This document shows positions 4,515 through 5,473 of a DNA stretch of 5,473 nucleotides, one piece after another. The DNA comes from CAIOSQ01 sp044359885 (GTDB lineage Bacteria; Pseudomonadota; Alphaproteobacteria; CACIAM-22H2). The notes under the pieces are model-generated. The model did not search any database and was not told the DNA's origin. It saw only the letters and a program-made list of their open reading frames with translations. Made by a program: the position numbers and the translations under genes. The DNA lies in contig JBIKLI010000298.1 in assembly GCA_044359885.1 (NCBI GenBank), positions 1 to 5,473 of the forward strand. Reading direction: 5' to 3'. Every line of letters starts with the position of its first letter. The first letter of the stretch is position 1.

Positions 4515-5473
4515 ATGGACCGGGAGGCGCGGCTGGCAGCCGTGGCGCGGCTCGAGGCGCTGCTGCGGCAGCGGCCGGACGACCCCAACGCCCTCAACAA
4601 TCTCGCCGTGCATGCCCGCGCGCTGGGCGACACGTCCCGCGCGACGGCGCTGCTGCGCCGCGCCATCGCGGTCGACGCCGCCAACCCGGCCTACCACGCC
4701 AATCTCGGCAATGCCTGCGCCGCGGCCGGCGACAGCGACGGCGCGATCGAGGCTTATCGCGCCGCGCTGGCCTGCGACCCGGGACGCCCCGCCGCGGCGA
4801 TCCAGCTGGCCGGCGCGCTGCACCGCGCGCGCCGGCTGGAGGAAGGCGCCGCGGTCGCCGCCGACGCGCTGACGCGCGATCCCGGGAGCGGCGCCCTGCA
4901 CAACGTGCTCGGTGCGCTCCTGAATTCCCAGCGCCGCTACGAGGCAGCGGCTGCGCATTTCCGGCAAGCGATCGCGCTGGCGCCGGACCGCATCGATGCC
5001 CGGATCAATTTCGCGATCGCGGCGATGCAGCTGGGTCAGCACCAGAGCGCGCTCGCGGAACTCGACGCCGCCATCGCCGCCGCCGGCGAGAGCGCCGAGC
5101 TTCTGGCTCATCAGGGTCAGGCCCTGGTGTCGATGGGCCGGCTTCGCGACGGTCTCGACCGGATCACCCGCGCGCTGGCGCTCGATCCCGGCAATCTCGA
5201 TGCGCGGCTGGGCCGCTCGCGCGCCTTGTTCCTGCTGGGCGAATACGAGTCCGCCTGGCAGGCCTATGGTGCGCGCTGGCTTCGTCCCGACAATCCGCGT
5301 CCAGATGTCGGGATCCCGCTCTGGCAGGACGAGGATCCGGCCGGACGCGCGATCTTCGTCGTCAACGAGCAAGGGCTGGGCGACACGATCAATTTCTGCC
5401 GCTTCCTGCCCATGCTGGCCGCCCGTGCCCGGCGCGTCTGCCTCGCCTGCCAGGAGCCGCTGGTCGATCTGCT
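4515..5473 (+). CDS. TPR protein with C-terminal glycosyltransferase-like domain, 3' end missing
   Basis: 319 residues are visible before the right edge. About seven consecutive 34-residue TPR units run from about 24 to 261, with typical signs such as NALNNLAVHARALGDTSRA, YHANLGNACAAAGDSDGAI and a closing DP or AP in most units. Then comes VVNEQGLGDTINFCRFLPML (282-301), the characteristic start of the glycosyltransferase-like domain in bacterial TPR proteins, related to GT9/GT41-type folds. No signal peptide is seen, so a cytoplasmic protein is likely. ATG at 4515 has AGGA 8 nt upstream; GTG at 4473 is in frame but lies in the hairpin. It may be co-transcribed with tolC, 64 bp upstream. A role in glycosylating a surface protein or polysaccharide is inference; the acceptor and sugar are unknown. 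Confidence 0.88.
   Translation, partial: MDREARLAAVARLEALLRQRPDDPNALNNLAVHARALGDTSRATALLRRAIAVDAANPAYHANLGNACAAAGDSDGAIEAYRAALACDPGRPAAAIQLAGALHRARRLEEGAAVAADALTRDPGSGALHNVLGALLNSQRRYEAAAAHFRQAIALAPDRIDARINFAIAAMQLGQHQSALAELDAAIAAAGESAELLAHQGQALVSMGRLRDGLDRITRALALDPGNLDARLGRSRALFLLGEYESAWQAYGARWLRPDNPRPDVGIPLWQDEDPAGRAIFVVNEQGLGDTINFCRFLPMLAARARRVCLACQEPLVDL

Noticed and set aside
2951..4684. Long minus-strand open frame (577 codons) opposite tolC
   Set aside because: It runs antisense to a convincing tolC, includes part of tRNA-Pro, and its translation is Arg/Gly/Ala-rich with no recognisable domain; typical GC-rich shadow.
4425..5372. Minus-strand open frame of 315 codons opposite the TPR gene
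   Set aside because: The plus strand encodes clear TPR repeats; the antisense product has low-complexity composition and no family features.

Overview
The window comes from a high-GC bacterial chromosome and is most likely alphaproteobacterial. Three things point that way: a short NDUFS4-type accessory subunit of respiratory complex I (in bacteria largely an alphaproteobacterial gene), a cbb3-type cytochrome oxidase gene with a FixK/FNR-like palindrome upstream, and the tRNA types. I cannot place the genus; a Rhodospirillales-like lineage is a guess. No insertion sequence, CRISPR array, phage gene or toxin gene was seen. Nothing here forms an obvious new multi-gene system.

Bases 1-900 hold the 5' half of ccoN (minus strand, cut by the left edge) and its upstream region. 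That region carries a 14-bp FixK/FNR-type site and some dyad symmetry. Facing the other way is a complete DUF2189 integral membrane protein gene (901-1686, plus strand). It converges, with a 10-bp gap, on a DsbD_2/TauE-like membrane protein gene with Cys motifs (1697-2440, minus strand), a family often found near cbb3 oxidase genes. Together these suggest a low-oxygen respiration and oxidase-assembly locus.

Bases 2440-3026 form a very compact minus-strand run: promoter, tRNA-Pro(UGG), the complex I NDUFS4-like gene, tRNA-Arg(UCU), then the DsbD_2/TauE-like gene. The tRNA-Arg begins 7 nt after the complex I stop codon. Its encoded CCA shares its last base with the ATG of the next gene, which is the most unusual structural point in the window.

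Bases 3027-5473 read on the plus strand: a tolC-type outer membrane efflux gene (3152-4450), then, after 64 bp, the start of a large protein (4515 to the right edge) with about seven TPR repeats leading into a glycosyltransferase-like domain. This part looks like an envelope or secretion locus, separate in function from the respiratory genes. The long minus-strand open frames opposite tolC and the TPR gene are high-GC shadows.
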